A DNA stretch of 64,000 nucleotides from Phycisphaeraceae bacterium (GCA_028277745.1 JANQFR010000009.1:1-64000), one strand, 5' to 3'. Counted from the first letter of the stretch, positions 49,320 to 58,831 are shown. Numbers and translations: made by a program. Notes: generated by a model not told the origin, from the sequence alone.

Positions 49320-51479
49320 ATGAGTGATCCGGAAGTCAATCCGCACGGTTCGATTTATGATGGTCCAGGCGTGACCGAGCACCATTCCGATAAAACACGT
49401 TACGCGTGGGTCTGGCCGGTGCTGATCGTGGTCGGCGGCGTGGGGGCGTACATCAACAGCCTGCCCAACGGGCTGCTGTTCGACGACCCGCCGCACCTGC
49501 GAAGAGCCCAGCAGATGATCGCCGCCGACCTGCCCGGGCTGTTCGCCAACTCGGCCCGGGCCTTCGCCGACACCTCGTTCTGGATCAACACCCACCTCAC
49601 CGGCCGGTCTCCCGCCGGGTATCGTGCGGTCAATATCCTGATCCACCTGCTCAACGCCCTGCTGCTGCTGGACATTGCCCGGCGGGTCCTGGCCGAGTGG
49701 CCGGGCGCCAGCCGCTTCCGAGACGTCGCCCCGCACGTCGCGGGCGTGATCGCCCTGATCTGGGCGTTGCACCCGGTCAACTCGATGGCGGTGTCGTACA
49801 TCGTCCAGCGGCACGAGTCGCTGATGGCGTTGTTCTTTCTGCTGACGCTCAACGCCGTGCTGCGCGCCTGCCGGTCGAACGCGGCCTTGTGGGGGGTGGT
49901 GGCGGTCCTTGCCTGCGGGCTGGGGATGATGACCAAGCAGGTGATGGTCGCGGCGCCGATCGTGGTGTTCCTGTTTGACCGCTGCTTCTATGGCGGCTCC
50001 TTCATGGGAACCCTCAAAGCACGTTGGCCGATCTACCTCGGCCTCGCCGCGACCTGGGCCCTGCTGCTCCGCGGGTTGTTCGGCACGCTGACCGAAGGAG
50101 ATTCGGCCGGCTTCGGCGTGACGGTGATCACGCCGCTGGCCTACCTGCTGTCGCAGGGTGAGGTCATCCTGCACTACCTGCGGCTGAGCGTGTGGCCTTA
50201 CCCGTTGATCTTCGACTATACCTGGAGAGCCGCGTACCCGGACGGGGGCTGGCTCCTGCCGTCGCTGATCGTGGCCGGCATGGTGGTCCTCGGCTTCGTC
50301 GGCGTGATCCGCAACCGCTGGTGGGGCGTGCTGCTGGCGTGGTGGTTCTGCATCCTCGCGCCGACGTCCAGCATCCTACCGATCATCGACCTGGCCAACG
50401 AGTACCGGTTGTACCTGCCGGTGATGGCGGTGGTCGCGGCGGCCGTGATGCTCGCGGCGTGGCTGCTGCGGAGCAGGCCGGCGGTCGGGCTGGTCGCCGC
50501 GGCGGCGATCGCCCTGTTGTTCACGGGCCTGATTGTGCAACGGAACCTCGACTACCGCGACGAGTTGACGATGTGGTCGAAGATCGTGGTCCAAGTGCCG
50601 CACAACCAGCGCGCCTGGCACAACCTCGCGGCGCTCCACATCAAGATGGACGAGTTAGACACGGCCGCGGAGATGCTCGACAAGGCGCTGGAGCTGAATC
50701 CGGACTATTCAACGGCCCACGGGCATTACGGCCGGATCGAGGAAAAGCGGGGCAACCTCGATGCGGCGATGGAGCGTTACCGGCGCGCCCACCAGATCAG
50801 CCCGCGCCCGGCCCACGTCATCCTTCTGGGCAAGCTGCTGTCCCGGATCGACCAGGTCGAGGAGGCGCGGCGGGTGTTTGAAGACGCCATGGCCGCCGAC
50901 CCGGACAACCATAAGCTCTTGACGGCATGGGCGAGGCTGCAGTTTGAGTGGGGCGACAACAAGGCCGCGGAAGCGGCGGCCCGACGGGCGCTCGCGCTCG
51001 ACCCGCGGCGCGCGGTCACGATGGTCGTGCTTGCGGACACGCTCGAAGACCGGGATGAGGCCCTCGAACTGTACCTGCGGGCCGAGGAACTGGGCTACAA
51101 ACGCGCCTCGGCCCCCAACGCCATCGGCGTGATCCTGCTCGACCGCGGCGACCGCGAAGGCGCCTACCGGGCGTTTGAACGGGCGATGGTGATCGATCCG
51201 TTCGACCCGGTCACGCTGCGTTACTACGGCGAAGCCGCGATCGAGGCGGGCGACTACGGGCTCGGCGTGGCGGCGCTGGAACGCTGCGTGGAGATCGATC
51301 GGGATCAGCCCAACGTCTGGAACCTCATCGGCACGATGTACGCCCGGAAAGGGGATATGCAGAGGGCCGCCGACCTGTTTGAGACGGCGGTCGAGCTGGA
51401 CCCCGACCATGCCGACGCGCAGGCCAATCTTCAACGCGCCCGTGACCTGCTGGCTCAGACGCCGCCGCGGTCACGGTAA
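49320..51479 (+). CDS. Multi-span membrane protein with C-terminal TPR repeats (TMTC-like)
   Basis: This 719-residue protein has an N-terminal cytoplasmic tail and 10-12 membrane spans (about 28-420). The first periplasmic loop reads NSLPNGLLFDDPPHL, resembling the TMTC/GT-C glycosyltransferase loop (YVNSLPNGFVFDD). ALHPVNSMAVSYIVQRHESLMALFFL and LAPTSSILPIIDLANEYRLYLPV follow, as in bacterial TMTC-like proteins. TPR units run from about 440 to 705. TMTC proteins transfer mannose to proteins in eukaryotes. The bacterial ones are presumed O-glycosyltransferases, which is an inference. Its 3' end overlaps the end of kdsB by 25 bp. Confidence 0.8.
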   Translation: MSDPEVNPHGSIYDGPGVTEHHSDKTRYAWVWPVLIVVGGVGAYINSLPNGLLFDDPPHLRRAQQMIAADLPGLFANSARAFADTSFWINTHLTGRSPAGYRAVNILIHLLNALLLLDIARRVLAEWPGASRFRDVAPHVAGVIALIWALHPVNSMAVSYIVQRHESLMALFFLLTLNAVLRACRSNAALWGVVAVLACGLGMMTKQVMVAAPIVVFLFDRCFYGGSFMGTLKARWPIYLGLAATWALLLRGLFGTLTEGDSAGFGVTVITPLAYLLSQGEVILHYLRLSVWPYPLIFDYTWRAAYPDGGWLLPSLIVAGMVVLGFVGVIRNRWWGVLLAWWFCILAPTSSILPIIDLANEYRLYLPVMAVVAAAVMLAAWLLRSRPAVGLVAAAAIALLFTGLIVQRNLDYRDELTMWSKIVVQVPHNQRAWHNLAALHIKMDELDTAAEMLDKALELNPDYSTAHGHYGRIEEKRGNLDAAMERYRRAHQISPRPAHVILLGKLLSRIDQVEEARRVFEDAMAADPDNHKLLTAWARLQFEWGDNKAAEAAARRALALDPRRAVTMVVLADTLEDRDEALELYLRAEELGYKRASAPNAIGVILLDRGDREGAYRAFERAMVIDPFDPVTLRYYGEAAIEAGDYGLGVAALERCVEIDRDQPNVWNLIGTMYARKGDMQRAADLFETAVELDPDHADAQANLQRARDLLAQTPPRSR

Positions 51480-52219
51480 CGCTGGACGAACCGGGCGTAC
51501 TGCTCGGGGGTGTCGATCCCGGGGTGGGGGGCGTCGGCGTGGATCACGGCGATGCGGCAGCCGTGCTCGAGCACGCGGAGCTGTTCGAGCTGCTCGGCCT
51601 GTTCGAGCGGGGTGGGGTCGAGCGACGGGTACCGCAGCAGGAAATCGCGGCGGTAGGCGTAGAGGCCCGGGTGCTTATACACGACCGCGGCGGGCCGCTG
51701 GGCCAGCAGTTCGGCGTCTCGGTCATAAGGGATGAGGGAGCGTGAGAAGTAAAGGGCGCGGTTGCGCCGGTCGAGCACAATCTTGACGATGTTGGGATTG
51801 GCGGGGTCTTCCCGTTCATCGAATGGCGTGGCGAGGGTGGCCATGTCGGCGTCGGGGTCGGCGTCGAGGCCGGTCACGAGTTGGTCGATGACCTCGGGCT
51901 CGATCTCCGGCTCATCGCCCTGGACGTTCACGATCAGGCCCGGGGGCGGCCCGTCGAGCGTGGCGACGACCTCGGCGATGCGGGACGTGCCGTTGGGGTG
52001 GTCCGCGCGGGTCATCCGCGCTTCACTGCCGGCGGCTGCGACCGCGTCGGCGATCCGCCGGTCGTCGGTGGCGACGATGATGCGGGTCACGGTCCGGGCG
52101 CGTCGGACCTGCTCGACGACGTGCTGGATCAGCGGCTTGCCGGTCTGGGCCGCCAGGGGCTTGCCGGGGAACCGCGACGACTCGTAACGGGCGGGGATGA
52201 CGGCGATGGCGTCGGGCAT
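51455..52219 (-). CDS. kdsB: 3-deoxy-manno-octulosonate cytidylyltransferase
   Basis: This 254-residue protein activates KDO to CMP-KDO for lipid A-core synthesis. It has VIPARYESSRFPGKPL for CTP binding, RIIVATDDRRIADAV, PNGTSRIAEVV, VNVQGDEPEIEPE for metal/CTP, YFSRSLIPYDR and the closing HPGIDTPEQYARF. The first 20 residues and the IVNVQGDEP loop are diagnostic. It is convergent with the TMTC-like gene (25-bp overlap of 3' ends). It starts 40 bp after the end of the TPR gene upstream on the same strand, and a KDO-containing LPS is thereby predicted. Confidence 0.95.
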   Translation of the reverse strand: MPDAIAVIPARYESSRFPGKPLAAQTGKPLIQHVVEQVRRARTVTRIIVATDDRRIADAVAAAGSEARMTRADHPNGTSRIAEVVATLDGPPPGLIVNVQGDEPEIEPEVIDQLVTGLDADPDADMATLATPFDEREDPANPNIVKIVLDRRNRALYFSRSLIPYDRDAELLAQRPAAVVYKHPGLYAYRRDFLLRYPSLDPTPLEQAEQLEQLRVLEHGCRIAVIHADAPHPGIDTPEQYARFVQRYRDRGGV

Positions 52220-52258
52220 GGAGGGTCAACGGAGCGGCAGCGCCTGTGCGCCGGGCGG

Positions 52259-53773
52259 CTAAACGGGGTCGCGTTGGCGCATCTTCTCGACGAGGCCGCG
52301 GAGCTTGTCCGCCCGTTCGCGGATATCACGATAGCCGATGTCCATCTGCAGCAGCTGGGAGGCGATCTTCTGGGCCTTCTGGGCCTGGTCCAGGTCGTTG
52401 TTCTTGACCGCGGACTGCTCGTAGGCTTCCATCAGCAGGTAGCGCAGGTCTTTCGCGAGCTTGTCGTTAGGGATCTTATGCTGATCCACGCCGATCTCGA
52501 GCGTGTCGATCGCCTCGTCGAGCCAGCCGATGCGGAGGTAGCAATCGCCGAGGTAGAAAAGCGCGTGGGCCCTGTGCTTGGGGTCCTCCTTGGCCTGCTG
52601 GAACGCCCCGATGGCGTCGTCGAATTTGCCGGCCAGAAACAGCCGACGGCCGAGCTCGAACTTCAGGCCCAGGTCGGTCGGATAGTTCTTGACCCGCTCG
52701 TCGAACTCCTTGAGCTCGAAGATGAGCTTTTTCTTGGTGAACTCGGCGTACTTGGTCTTGAGTTTCTCGTCCTCGGGCGCTTGCTTGATCTGGCTGCGCA
52801 GCTCCCGGAGGTACCGGTTGAACTGCTTCATCGTGATGTCGCCGACCTGGACTTTGTAGCGGTACTGGCCGGTCTCCTCCCAGGTCTGCTTGAGCAGGAC
52901 CATGGCCTCGTCTTCGGTCGCCTTGGCCTCCTTGGCGACCAGGGCTTGGACGAGTTTGAGCCGCTTGTCGTTGTCCTCGGGGGCCTCTTCGTACTCGGCG
53001 CGGCGGCGGGCGATGATCTCGTCGGCCTTCGACCGCATCGTGGTGATCGAGTCGTCCTGCTCCAGGGCTTTTTGCTTCTCGCCGTCGCGGACGAAGTTGC
53101 GGAAGCCGCCCTCCTCGGCCTGGGCGTCTTTGGTGTAGCCGCCCTGCTGCATGGTGTTCTCGGCCTCGAGGTTCTTCAGCTCCAGCAGCAGGTTCGAGTT
53201 GTCCGGCTCCAGGCGGACCAGTTGCCGGCAGGCCTCCACCGCCTTGTCGAACACCCCGATCTTGGCGAACAGGTCGCGGCAGTCTTTGTAGACCTTCTTG
53301 TTGTTCTTGGCTTTGTTGAGCTCGAGCGCGAGCGCGCCCGCCCAGTTGGCGACCTCGCCCATGTGCAGGTCTTCGTGCTCATCGTCGGCGTCAACGGCGT
53401 GCTTCATCACGTCGCGGGCGAGCTCGGCGTTGATCATGTTCATCGACCAGAGCCGCTCGGAGTGGAGCATCTTGTCGATCGCGGAGGGGCCGCCGGATTT
53501 GAGTTTTTCGGCGAACCCCGCCGCCTTGCCGCCGGCGACCTTGCGCCGCTTGGCGACGTCGTGCAGGGCCTCGTGCATGTTGAGGTTGTCGGGGTCGTGC
53601 TTGAGGCCGTTGACGTAGCACTCGATGGCGTAGTCGTAATTACGGGCGTCGGCGACGGTCTCGGCGTGCTCGAAAAACCGGCGGGCCTTGCGGGGGTCGC
53701 GCTTGAAGCCGTCGCCGCCCTTGCCGCCTCCCCCGCTTTTGTCGTCGTTCTTTTTCTTACCGAAGAAAACCAC
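52259..53773 (-). CDS. TPR-repeat protein (about 500 residues)
   Basis: The protein has 504 residues from GTG 53773 (VVFFGKKKNDDKSGG), eight bases after AGGA; the frame is open further upstream without protein character. A basic Gly/Lys-rich start leads into helical repeats. TPR-like units are visible at RRFFEHAETVADARNYDYAIECYVNGLKHDPDN, VFDKAVEACRQLVRLEPDN and FDDAIGAFQQAKEDPKHRAHALFYLGDCYLRIGWLDEAIDTLEIGV. The middle has charged helices (KKKLIFELKEFDERVKN). It lacks a signal peptide or membrane span, so it is a cytoplasmic scaffold. Homologues are widespread in Planctomycetes by my recollection, and the role is unknown. It precedes kdsB on the same strand. Confidence 0.75.
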   Translation of the reverse strand: MVFFGKKKNDDKSGGGGKGGDGFKRDPRKARRFFEHAETVADARNYDYAIECYVNGLKHDPDNLNMHEALHDVAKRRKVAGGKAAGFAEKLKSGGPSAIDKMLHSERLWSMNMINAELARDVMKHAVDADDEHEDLHMGEVANWAGALALELNKAKNNKKVYKDCRDLFAKIGVFDKAVEACRQLVRLEPDNSNLLLELKNLEAENTMQQGGYTKDAQAEEGGFRNFVRDGEKQKALEQDDSITTMRSKADEIIARRRAEYEEAPEDNDKRLKLVQALVAKEAKATEDEAMVLLKQTWEETGQYRYKVQVGDITMKQFNRYLRELRSQIKQAPEDEKLKTKYAEFTKKKLIFELKEFDERVKNYPTDLGLKFELGRRLFLAGKFDDAIGAFQQAKEDPKHRAHALFYLGDCYLRIGWLDEAIDTLEIGVDQHKIPNDKLAKDLRYLLMEAYEQSAVKNNDLDQAQKAQKIASQLLQMDIGYRDIRERADKLRGLVEKMRQRDPV

Positions 53774-53932
53774 GGGTTCATCCTGAACAGGACGGGAAAA
53801 CAGCCCGGGCGGCGCGCCGTCCGGGAGCTTTATTGTGGCATATCGGGGCCGGGTCCGCCAGTAGCGGCCGCGGGCGGGCATGTTACCATGTCGCCCCAGC
53901 GCCAAGGTTTACAACACAAACAGAGGCAACGG

Positions 53933-54715
53933 ATGGTCAAGATCGCGATTCACGGATCGGGCGGACGGATGGGTCAGCGGCTGTGCGCCCTGGCGGCGGC
54001 GGACCCGGGGTTGGAGCTGGTCGAGGCGGTCGACGCCCCCGGCGGACCGGCGCAGGGCCGGCCGGCAACGGACGGATCGGCGGTCATGATCGGCGACACG
54101 CTGACCGACGCCGCCGACGTGGTGATCGACTTCAGCGTCCCGGCCGCGACCGCCCAGGTCCTCACGCGTTGCCGACAGATGAACAAGCCGCTGGTCATCG
54201 GCACGACCGGCCTGACCGAAGCGGACGACCGCGCGATCACCGCCGCGGGCGACGACATCCCGGTCCTGTGGGCGAGCAATTTCAGCCGGGTGGTCAACGT
54301 CCTCAACCACCTCGCGGCGCTGGCGACGACGATGCTCGGGGAGGACTACGACATCGAGATCCTCGAAGCCCACCACCGCTTCAAGAAGGACGCCCCGTCG
54401 GGCACCGCGATCACGCTGGCGCGGACCGTTGCCGACGCCGCGGGCCGGTCCTTTGAAAAGGACGTCATCTTCAGCCGCTGCGGCGACGACGTGCCGCGCC
54501 AGCCGGGGCAGATCACGGTGCAGGCGCTGCGGATCGGCGACCACGTCGGCGAACACACGGTGTACTTCGCGGCGCTGGGCGAGCGCCTGGAGCTGAAGCA
54601 CGTGAGCACCAACCGCGACAGCTACGCCAGCGGCGCGCTGCACGCCGCGGCCTGGCTGGCGGGCAAGCCGGCGGGGCGCTACGCGATGGCGGACGTTTTG
54701 GGTTTCGACCGGTAA
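53933..54715 (+). CDS. dapB: 4-hydroxy-tetrahydrodipicolinate reductase
   Basis: This 260-residue NAD(P)H-dependent enzyme belongs to the lysine/diaminopimelate pathway, and diaminopimelate is also needed for peptidoglycan. It has the nucleotide loop GSGGRMG (8-14), TGLTEADD, ASNFSRVVN and the catalytic EAHHRFKKDAPSGTA (H147, H148, K152). ATG 53933 lies seven bases after an AGAGGCAA site. The frame stays open upstream to 51881 antisense to other genes, which is a shadow. It is divergent from the TPR gene. Confidence 0.95.
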   Translation: MVKIAIHGSGGRMGQRLCALAAADPGLELVEAVDAPGGPAQGRPATDGSAVMIGDTLTDAADVVIDFSVPAATAQVLTRCRQMNKPLVIGTTGLTEADDRAITAAGDDIPVLWASNFSRVVNVLNHLAALATTMLGEDYDIEILEAHHRFKKDAPSGTAITLARTVADAAGRSFEKDVIFSRCGDDVPRQPGQITVQALRIGDHVGEHTVYFAALGERLELKHVSTNRDSYASGALHAAAWLAGKPAGRYAMADVLGFDR

Positions 54716-54773
54716 CGCGTTACGATCACATTTTCATCTCCTCGTCCCTGACCCGAGCCGATCGTTTGATTCC

Positions 54774-55892
54774 ATGATCACCGTCTGCCTGGCCCTGGTG
54801 TTTGTCGCGTTGGCGTTGTGCCTGCCGGCGTCGGTGTACCTGTTGCGGGCGAGCCGGCGTTGGGGGTTGGTGGACCGGCCGGGGCTGGAGCCACACAAGC
54901 GTGACCCGCGGGGGGTGCCCAACATCGGCGGGATCGCGATCTTCTGGTCGATCGCGGCGCCGATGGCGGCGTGCATGATCGGGGTGTGGGTCTTGCCGTA
55001 CGAGTGGTGGGAGGCCCGGCTGCCGGCGGTGGCGGTGCACCTCAACGGGCTGCGGGCGACGACGTCGATCGGCGGCGGGGTGCTCACGGGGCTGGCGGTG
55101 CTGCACCTGATGGGGCTTTACGACGACCGTCGGTCGTTGGGGCCGTGGACGAAGCTGGCGGTGCAGGCGGTGGTGGCGGCGGGGTTGGTGCTGCTGTGCG
55201 ACATGCGGGTGCTGTCGTTCCTGGGCGAGCGGTACGCCTGGGGCGAGGCGGCGTCGATGGCGGCGAGCCTGGTCTGGATCGTGGTGATCATCAACGCGTT
55301 CAACTTCCTGGACAACATGGACGGCCTGGCGGGGGGCGTGGCGGCGGTGTGCGCGGGGCTTTACCTGGCGTCGACACTGATCGGCGGGCAGTGGTTCGTG
55401 GCGGCGTTGTCGGCGTTGCTGCTGGGGGCGTTGCTGGGTTTTCTGGTGTTCAACTTCCCGCCCGCGAAGCTGTTCATGGGCGACGGCGGGTCGCTGGTGG
55501 TCGGGTTGATGCTCGCGGTCATCTCGATCCGCACCACCTATTTTGACTCCCACGCCCTCCAGACGCCGGGGCACTGGTACGGCGTGCTGATGCCGCTGAT
55601 GGTGCTCGCGGTGCCGTTGTACGACTTCGCCAGCGTGGTGCTGCTGCGGGCTGCGCGGGGTCAGAACCCGATGCGTGGGGATCACAACCACTTCTCGCAC
55701 CGCCTGGTCCGGCTGGGCATGAGCAAGGCCCAGGCGGTGATGATCGTGCTGATGTGCACCCTGGCGACGGGGCTGGCCGGGGTGATGCTCGGCTCGCTGG
55801 ACCGCTGGCAGGCGATCCTGGCGGGGGGTCAGACGCTGGCGGTCCTGACCCTGCTGGCCCTGCTGGAGGGCAGCGCCCGAGAGCGGTGGTGA
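54774..55892 (+). CDS. Undecaprenyl-phosphate sugar-1-phosphate transferase (WecA/TagO-like)
   Basis: This 372-residue membrane protein has about 11 spans and the polyprenyl-phosphate transferase motifs: HKRDPRGVPNIGGIAIF, D117/D118 in GLYDDRRSLGPWTKL, NAFNFLDNMDGLAGG (177-187), FMGDGGS and GDHNHFSHRLV for substrate selection. The HxHFSHRL form and lack of MraY signatures point to WecA/TagO-type enzymes, which start synthesis of O-antigen, enterobacterial common antigen or other surface glycans. It sits 58 bp behind dapB on the same strand. Confidence 0.9.
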   Translation: MITVCLALVFVALALCLPASVYLLRASRRWGLVDRPGLEPHKRDPRGVPNIGGIAIFWSIAAPMAACMIGVWVLPYEWWEARLPAVAVHLNGLRATTSIGGGVLTGLAVLHLMGLYDDRRSLGPWTKLAVQAVVAAGLVLLCDMRVLSFLGERYAWGEAASMAASLVWIVVIINAFNFLDNMDGLAGGVAAVCAGLYLASTLIGGQWFVAALSALLLGALLGFLVFNFPPAKLFMGDGGSLVVGLMLAVISIRTTYFDSHALQTPGHWYGVLMPLMVLAVPLYDFASVVLLRAARGQNPMRGDHNHFSHRLVRLGMSKAQAVMIVLMCTLATGLAGVMLGSLDRWQAILAGGQTLAVLTLLALLEGSARERW

Positions 55893-55931
55893 AACATGGC
55901 GGATGGATTGGATCGCGCCCAAGGTTGCGCC

Positions 55932-55959
55932 GTTTAGCGCCGGCCCGCAGGGCCGGGCT
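55932..55959. repeat. Family B palindrome, copy 3 (reverse)
   Basis: GTTTAGCGCCGGCCCGCAGG, then GCCGGGCT, is the reverse complement of the unit at 2481. It is located between the WecA-like and cysE genes. Confidence 0.8.
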
Positions 55960-56044
55960 GCCGGGGGGACGCGCATTTTCTAATAGAAGCCGCTCAACCC
56001 GGCCGCCCGCGACAGCCATCGGATCGGCGGGCTATCATGACGCT

Positions 56045-57013
56045 ATGGCCAAGACCCGGGAAACCCCGCGCATCGACGCGAGCAAGCTCATCGCCGAGCT
56101 GACCGACCAGCTCGTCGACAGCTACCTCGCCGATGAACGCACCCAGCACCTCGACTCGATCTTCCTGCCCTCGCGCGCCAAGTGCATCGAGATCATCGAG
56201 CTGCTGCGTCGGCTGGCCTTCCCGGGTTTCTTTGATGACCACCTCATCACCACCGGCAACGTCCACGACCACGTCAAGTCGATGCTGGCCAAGACGCATC
56301 ACCAGCTCTACGACCAGGCGCGCCAGGCCCTGCGTTACGACCTCAACGCCCGCGAAGGCGGGCGGCTGGGCGACAACTGCGATGGCTGCGACGAGCGGGC
56401 CGAGCAGTTGACCGATGATTTTCTCCGCTCCCTGCCGGAGCTGCGGCGTCTGCTCGCCCTCGATGTCATGGCGACCTTCGAGGGCGACCCCGCCTCGGCG
56501 TCTACCGATGAAAACATCTTCTGCTACCCCGGCATCGACGCGATCTTCACCCACCGCGTCGCTCACCGCCTGAACCAGCTCGGCACGCCGCTGCTGCCCC
56601 GCATCATGAGCGAGTACGCCCACAACGAGACCGGCGTCGACATCCACCCCGGCGCGACCATCGGCGAATCGTTCTGCATCGACCACGGCACCGGCATCGT
56701 CATCGGCGAGACCTGCGTCATCGGCGACCGGGTCAAGCTGTACCAGGGGGTCACGCTCGGCGCCCTGTCGCTCCGCGGCGGCCACGACCGCTGGGCCGGG
56801 GTCAAGCGGCACCCCACCATCGGCGACGACGTGACCATCTACGGCGGGGCCATCATCCTCGGCGGCGACACCACCATCGGCGACGGGGCCACCATCGGCG
56901 GGTCGGTGTTCATCACCAGCGACATCCCGGCCGGCCACACCGTCACCATGGAAAAAGCCAACCTGAAAATCACCCCACCCAAAAAGCGGAAAAAGCCGCC
57001 GGAGACGCCTTAA
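56045..57013 (+). CDS. cysE: Serine O-acetyltransferase (EpsC/CysE type, long N-terminus)
   Basis: The protein has 322 residues from ATG 56045. The N-terminal helical domain (about 1-165) is longer than in E. coli CysE. It is followed by left-handed beta-helix hexapeptide repeats: GVDIHPGATIGESFCIDHGTGIVIGET, GDRVKLYQGVTLGAL, HPTIGDDVTIYGGAIILGGDTTIGDGATIGG. The catalytic His is in CIDHGTG. It makes O-acetylserine, the first step of cysteine synthesis. The NCDGCDE segment and Cys-rich middle match the planctomycete EpsC-type variants. A basic PPKKRKKPPETP tail ends it. Confidence 0.88.
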   Translation: MAKTRETPRIDASKLIAELTDQLVDSYLADERTQHLDSIFLPSRAKCIEIIELLRRLAFPGFFDDHLITTGNVHDHVKSMLAKTHHQLYDQARQALRYDLNAREGGRLGDNCDGCDERAEQLTDDFLRSLPELRRLLALDVMATFEGDPASASTDENIFCYPGIDAIFTHRVAHRLNQLGTPLLPRIMSEYAHNETGVDIHPGATIGESFCIDHGTGIVIGETCVIGDRVKLYQGVTLGALSLRGGHDRWAGVKRHPTIGDDVTIYGGAIILGGDTTIGDGATIGGSVFITSDIPAGHTVTMEKANLKITPPKKRKKPPETP

Positions 57014-57104
57014 ACCCCCGTCCGCACGCGACGGCTCACACGATCTTCACGACACGATCGAGGCCCCCTCTGGTTACGCCCGCTTCAGCCACCTACCATC
57101 CCAC

Positions 57105-57794
57105 ATGCCGGACGGCAGACTCGACTACTCCCAACCCTTTCCGCTCTTCCCGCTGGCCCACACCGTGCTGCTGCCGCACTGCACGGTCCCCCTGCATATC
57201 TTCGAGCAGCGCTATCGCGACATGACCGCCGACGCCCTCGACGGCCGACGCCTGATCGCCATGGCAAGCTTCGACGGCGACGAATACAAACACGACTACG
57301 AGGGCGCCCCCACGATCCGTCCCTGCGTCTGCATCGGCTACATGGTCCGTCACGAACGCCTCGACGACGGACGGTACAACATCCTGCTCCAGGGCATCAG
57401 CCGGGCCCGCATCGTCGACGAGCTGGACGCCCCGACGCTCTACCGCCAGGCCCAACTCGAGCCGATCGAGACCGATGTCCCCATGGAGCTCGACCTCGAA
57501 CGGCAGCGGAAGCGGCTCGAACAGCTCATCAAGGACCCGCTGCTCCAGCAGCTCGGCGCCATCCGGGCGGTGCACGACTGGCTGACCGACGAGGTGCCCA
57601 CCACCGTGCTGGCCGACCTGGCCACCCTCGCCTCGTGCGACAGCGAGGCCGACCGGTACCGGATGCTCGCCGAGTGTCAGGCCGCGGCCCGCATCGACTG
57701 GCTGGAGGCCCACCTCAAGTCCCTGCGGCACACACTCCAGCTCGCTCAACGCCTCGGCTCGGCCAAGTCCGACGACGGCCTCGACCTCAACTAA
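57105..57794 (+). CDS. LON substrate-binding-domain protein (no protease domain)
   Basis: The protein has 229 residues and is a single LON N-terminal domain: LFPLAHTVLLPHCTVPLHIFEQRYRDM, IAMASFDGDEY, CVCIGYMVRHERLDDGRYNILLQGISRARI, then a helical end from DLERQRKRLEQL. Stand-alone LON-domain proteins bind other proteins and are thought to act as adaptors or substrate recognisers. No AAA or protease part is present. A hairpin overlaps its TAA stop. No partner gene is adjacent, so the target cannot be guessed. Confidence 0.85.
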   Translation: MPDGRLDYSQPFPLFPLAHTVLLPHCTVPLHIFEQRYRDMTADALDGRRLIAMASFDGDEYKHDYEGAPTIRPCVCIGYMVRHERLDDGRYNILLQGISRARIVDELDAPTLYRQAQLEPIETDVPMELDLERQRKRLEQLIKDPLLQQLGAIRAVHDWLTDEVPTTVLADLATLASCDSEADRYRMLAECQAAARIDWLEAHLKSLRHTLQLAQRLGSAKSDDGLDLN

Positions 57795-57821
57795 AGCCCG
57801 GGGACCGTGGTCCCCGGGCTT
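57794..57821 (+). terminator. Hairpin at the stop of the LON-domain gene
   Basis: AAGCCCGGGGACC-GT-GGTCCCCGGGCTT: a 13-bp perfect stem overlapping the TAA stop. It lies 26 bp before the next start, so it may be either a terminator or a family D-like spacer palindrome. Confidence 0.55.
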
Positions 57822-57846
57822 CAGCGCTCCCGCTATCATCCGCCCC

Positions 57847-58752
57847 ATGGCCGTCTCCGCTTTGATCATCGGCTGCGGTTACCTCGGCGCCCGGCTCGCG
57901 CCCCGGCTGATCGAGCGGCGCCCGACGGTCTACGGCACCACCCGCGGCGGCCGGGTCGCCGAGCTGGCCGCCCTGGGCGTGCGACCGTTGATCGTCAGCG
58001 TCACTCAGCCGGTTACGTTCGCCGCGCTACGCCCCGCCATCGAGGCCGAATCGCTCGATGTCTATTACCTGGTCCCGCCCGGCCGCATGGGCGCGTCGCC
58101 CAGCCCCCGCCAGGTCGTAATCGGCGGCGTGGCCCACCTTGTCAAGCAGCTGCGCCACGCCAACGTCCGCCGCGCGGTGCTGGCCTCTTCGTCGGCGGTC
58201 TACGGCCAGACCGACGGGCGACGTATCGACGCCGACACCCCGCCCGAGCCCGCCGGCGATCGCGCCCGGCTCCTGCTCGAGGGCGAACGCCTCTGGCTCA
58301 ACGCCGGCGAGCCCTACCACGTCATCCGCTTCGCCGGCCTGTACGGCCCCCAACGCGTCATCGGCCTCCGCGCCGTCGCCGACGGCTCGCCCATCGTCGG
58401 CAACCCCGACGCCCTGCTCAACCTGATCCACGTCGACGACGCCGTCGACCTGCTCCTGGCCGTCATGGACAGCCCTTCCCCCGCGCGGATCGAACTGGGC
58501 TGCGACGGTCGGCCGGTTGCCCGCCGCGATTACTACACCCATCTCGCCCAACGCATGGGCCTGCCCGCCCCCGCCATCGTCAACCACGCCGACGCCGCCG
58601 CCCGCTTTGGCCTCAGCGCCCAGCGCCTGGCGCGCACGTCATCCAAATCGCTCGACAACATCCTCACCTGCCGACGCACCGGCTGGCGGCCCCGACACAC
58701 CGACTACCGCGCCGCCCTCGACACTCTCATCCAACGCCCCGCCCCGGGCTAG
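57847..58752 (+). CDS. NAD-dependent epimerase/reductase, YeeZ-like SDR
   Basis: The protein has 301 residues with an N-terminal Rossmann GCGYLG (9-14), a short LASSSAVYGQTDG (YG signature), then HVIRFAGLYGPQR and LIHVDDAVDLL. It is the atypical SDR type that lacks the usual YxxxK in standard place. The substrate is unknown. Its TAG stop is provided by the first bases of a family A repeat. It is downstream of the LON-domain gene. Confidence 0.78.
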   Translation: MAVSALIIGCGYLGARLAPRLIERRPTVYGTTRGGRVAELAALGVRPLIVSVTQPVTFAALRPAIEAESLDVYYLVPPGRMGASPSPRQVVIGGVAHLVKQLRHANVRRAVLASSSAVYGQTDGRRIDADTPPEPAGDRARLLLEGERLWLNAGEPYHVIRFAGLYGPQRVIGLRAVADGSPIVGNPDALLNLIHVDDAVDLLLAVMDSPSPARIELGCDGRPVARRDYYTHLAQRMGLPAPAIVNHADAAARFGLSAQRLARTSSKSLDNILTCRRTGWRPRHTDYRAALDTLIQRPAPG

Positions 58753-58800
58753 CCGGGCCGCTACGCGGCCCTGGACCAGGCGGGCGTAGCCCGCCGGCTA
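58750..58800. repeat. Family A repeat, copy 5
   Basis: TAGCCGGGCCGCTACGCGGC, then CCTGGACCAGGCGGGCGTAGC and CCGCCGGCTA: both hairpins intact, bounded by TAGCCGG and CCGGCTA. It begins inside the stop codon of the epimerase gene. Confidence 0.85.
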
Positions 58801-58831
58801 TCGATGTGATCCACAGCGCCTATGATCCGTC

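Noticed and set aside
51881-53932. Long plus-strand extension in front of dapB
   Set aside because: The extension is antisense to kdsB and the TPR gene. DapB begins at its conserved MVKIAIHGSGGRMG start at 53933.
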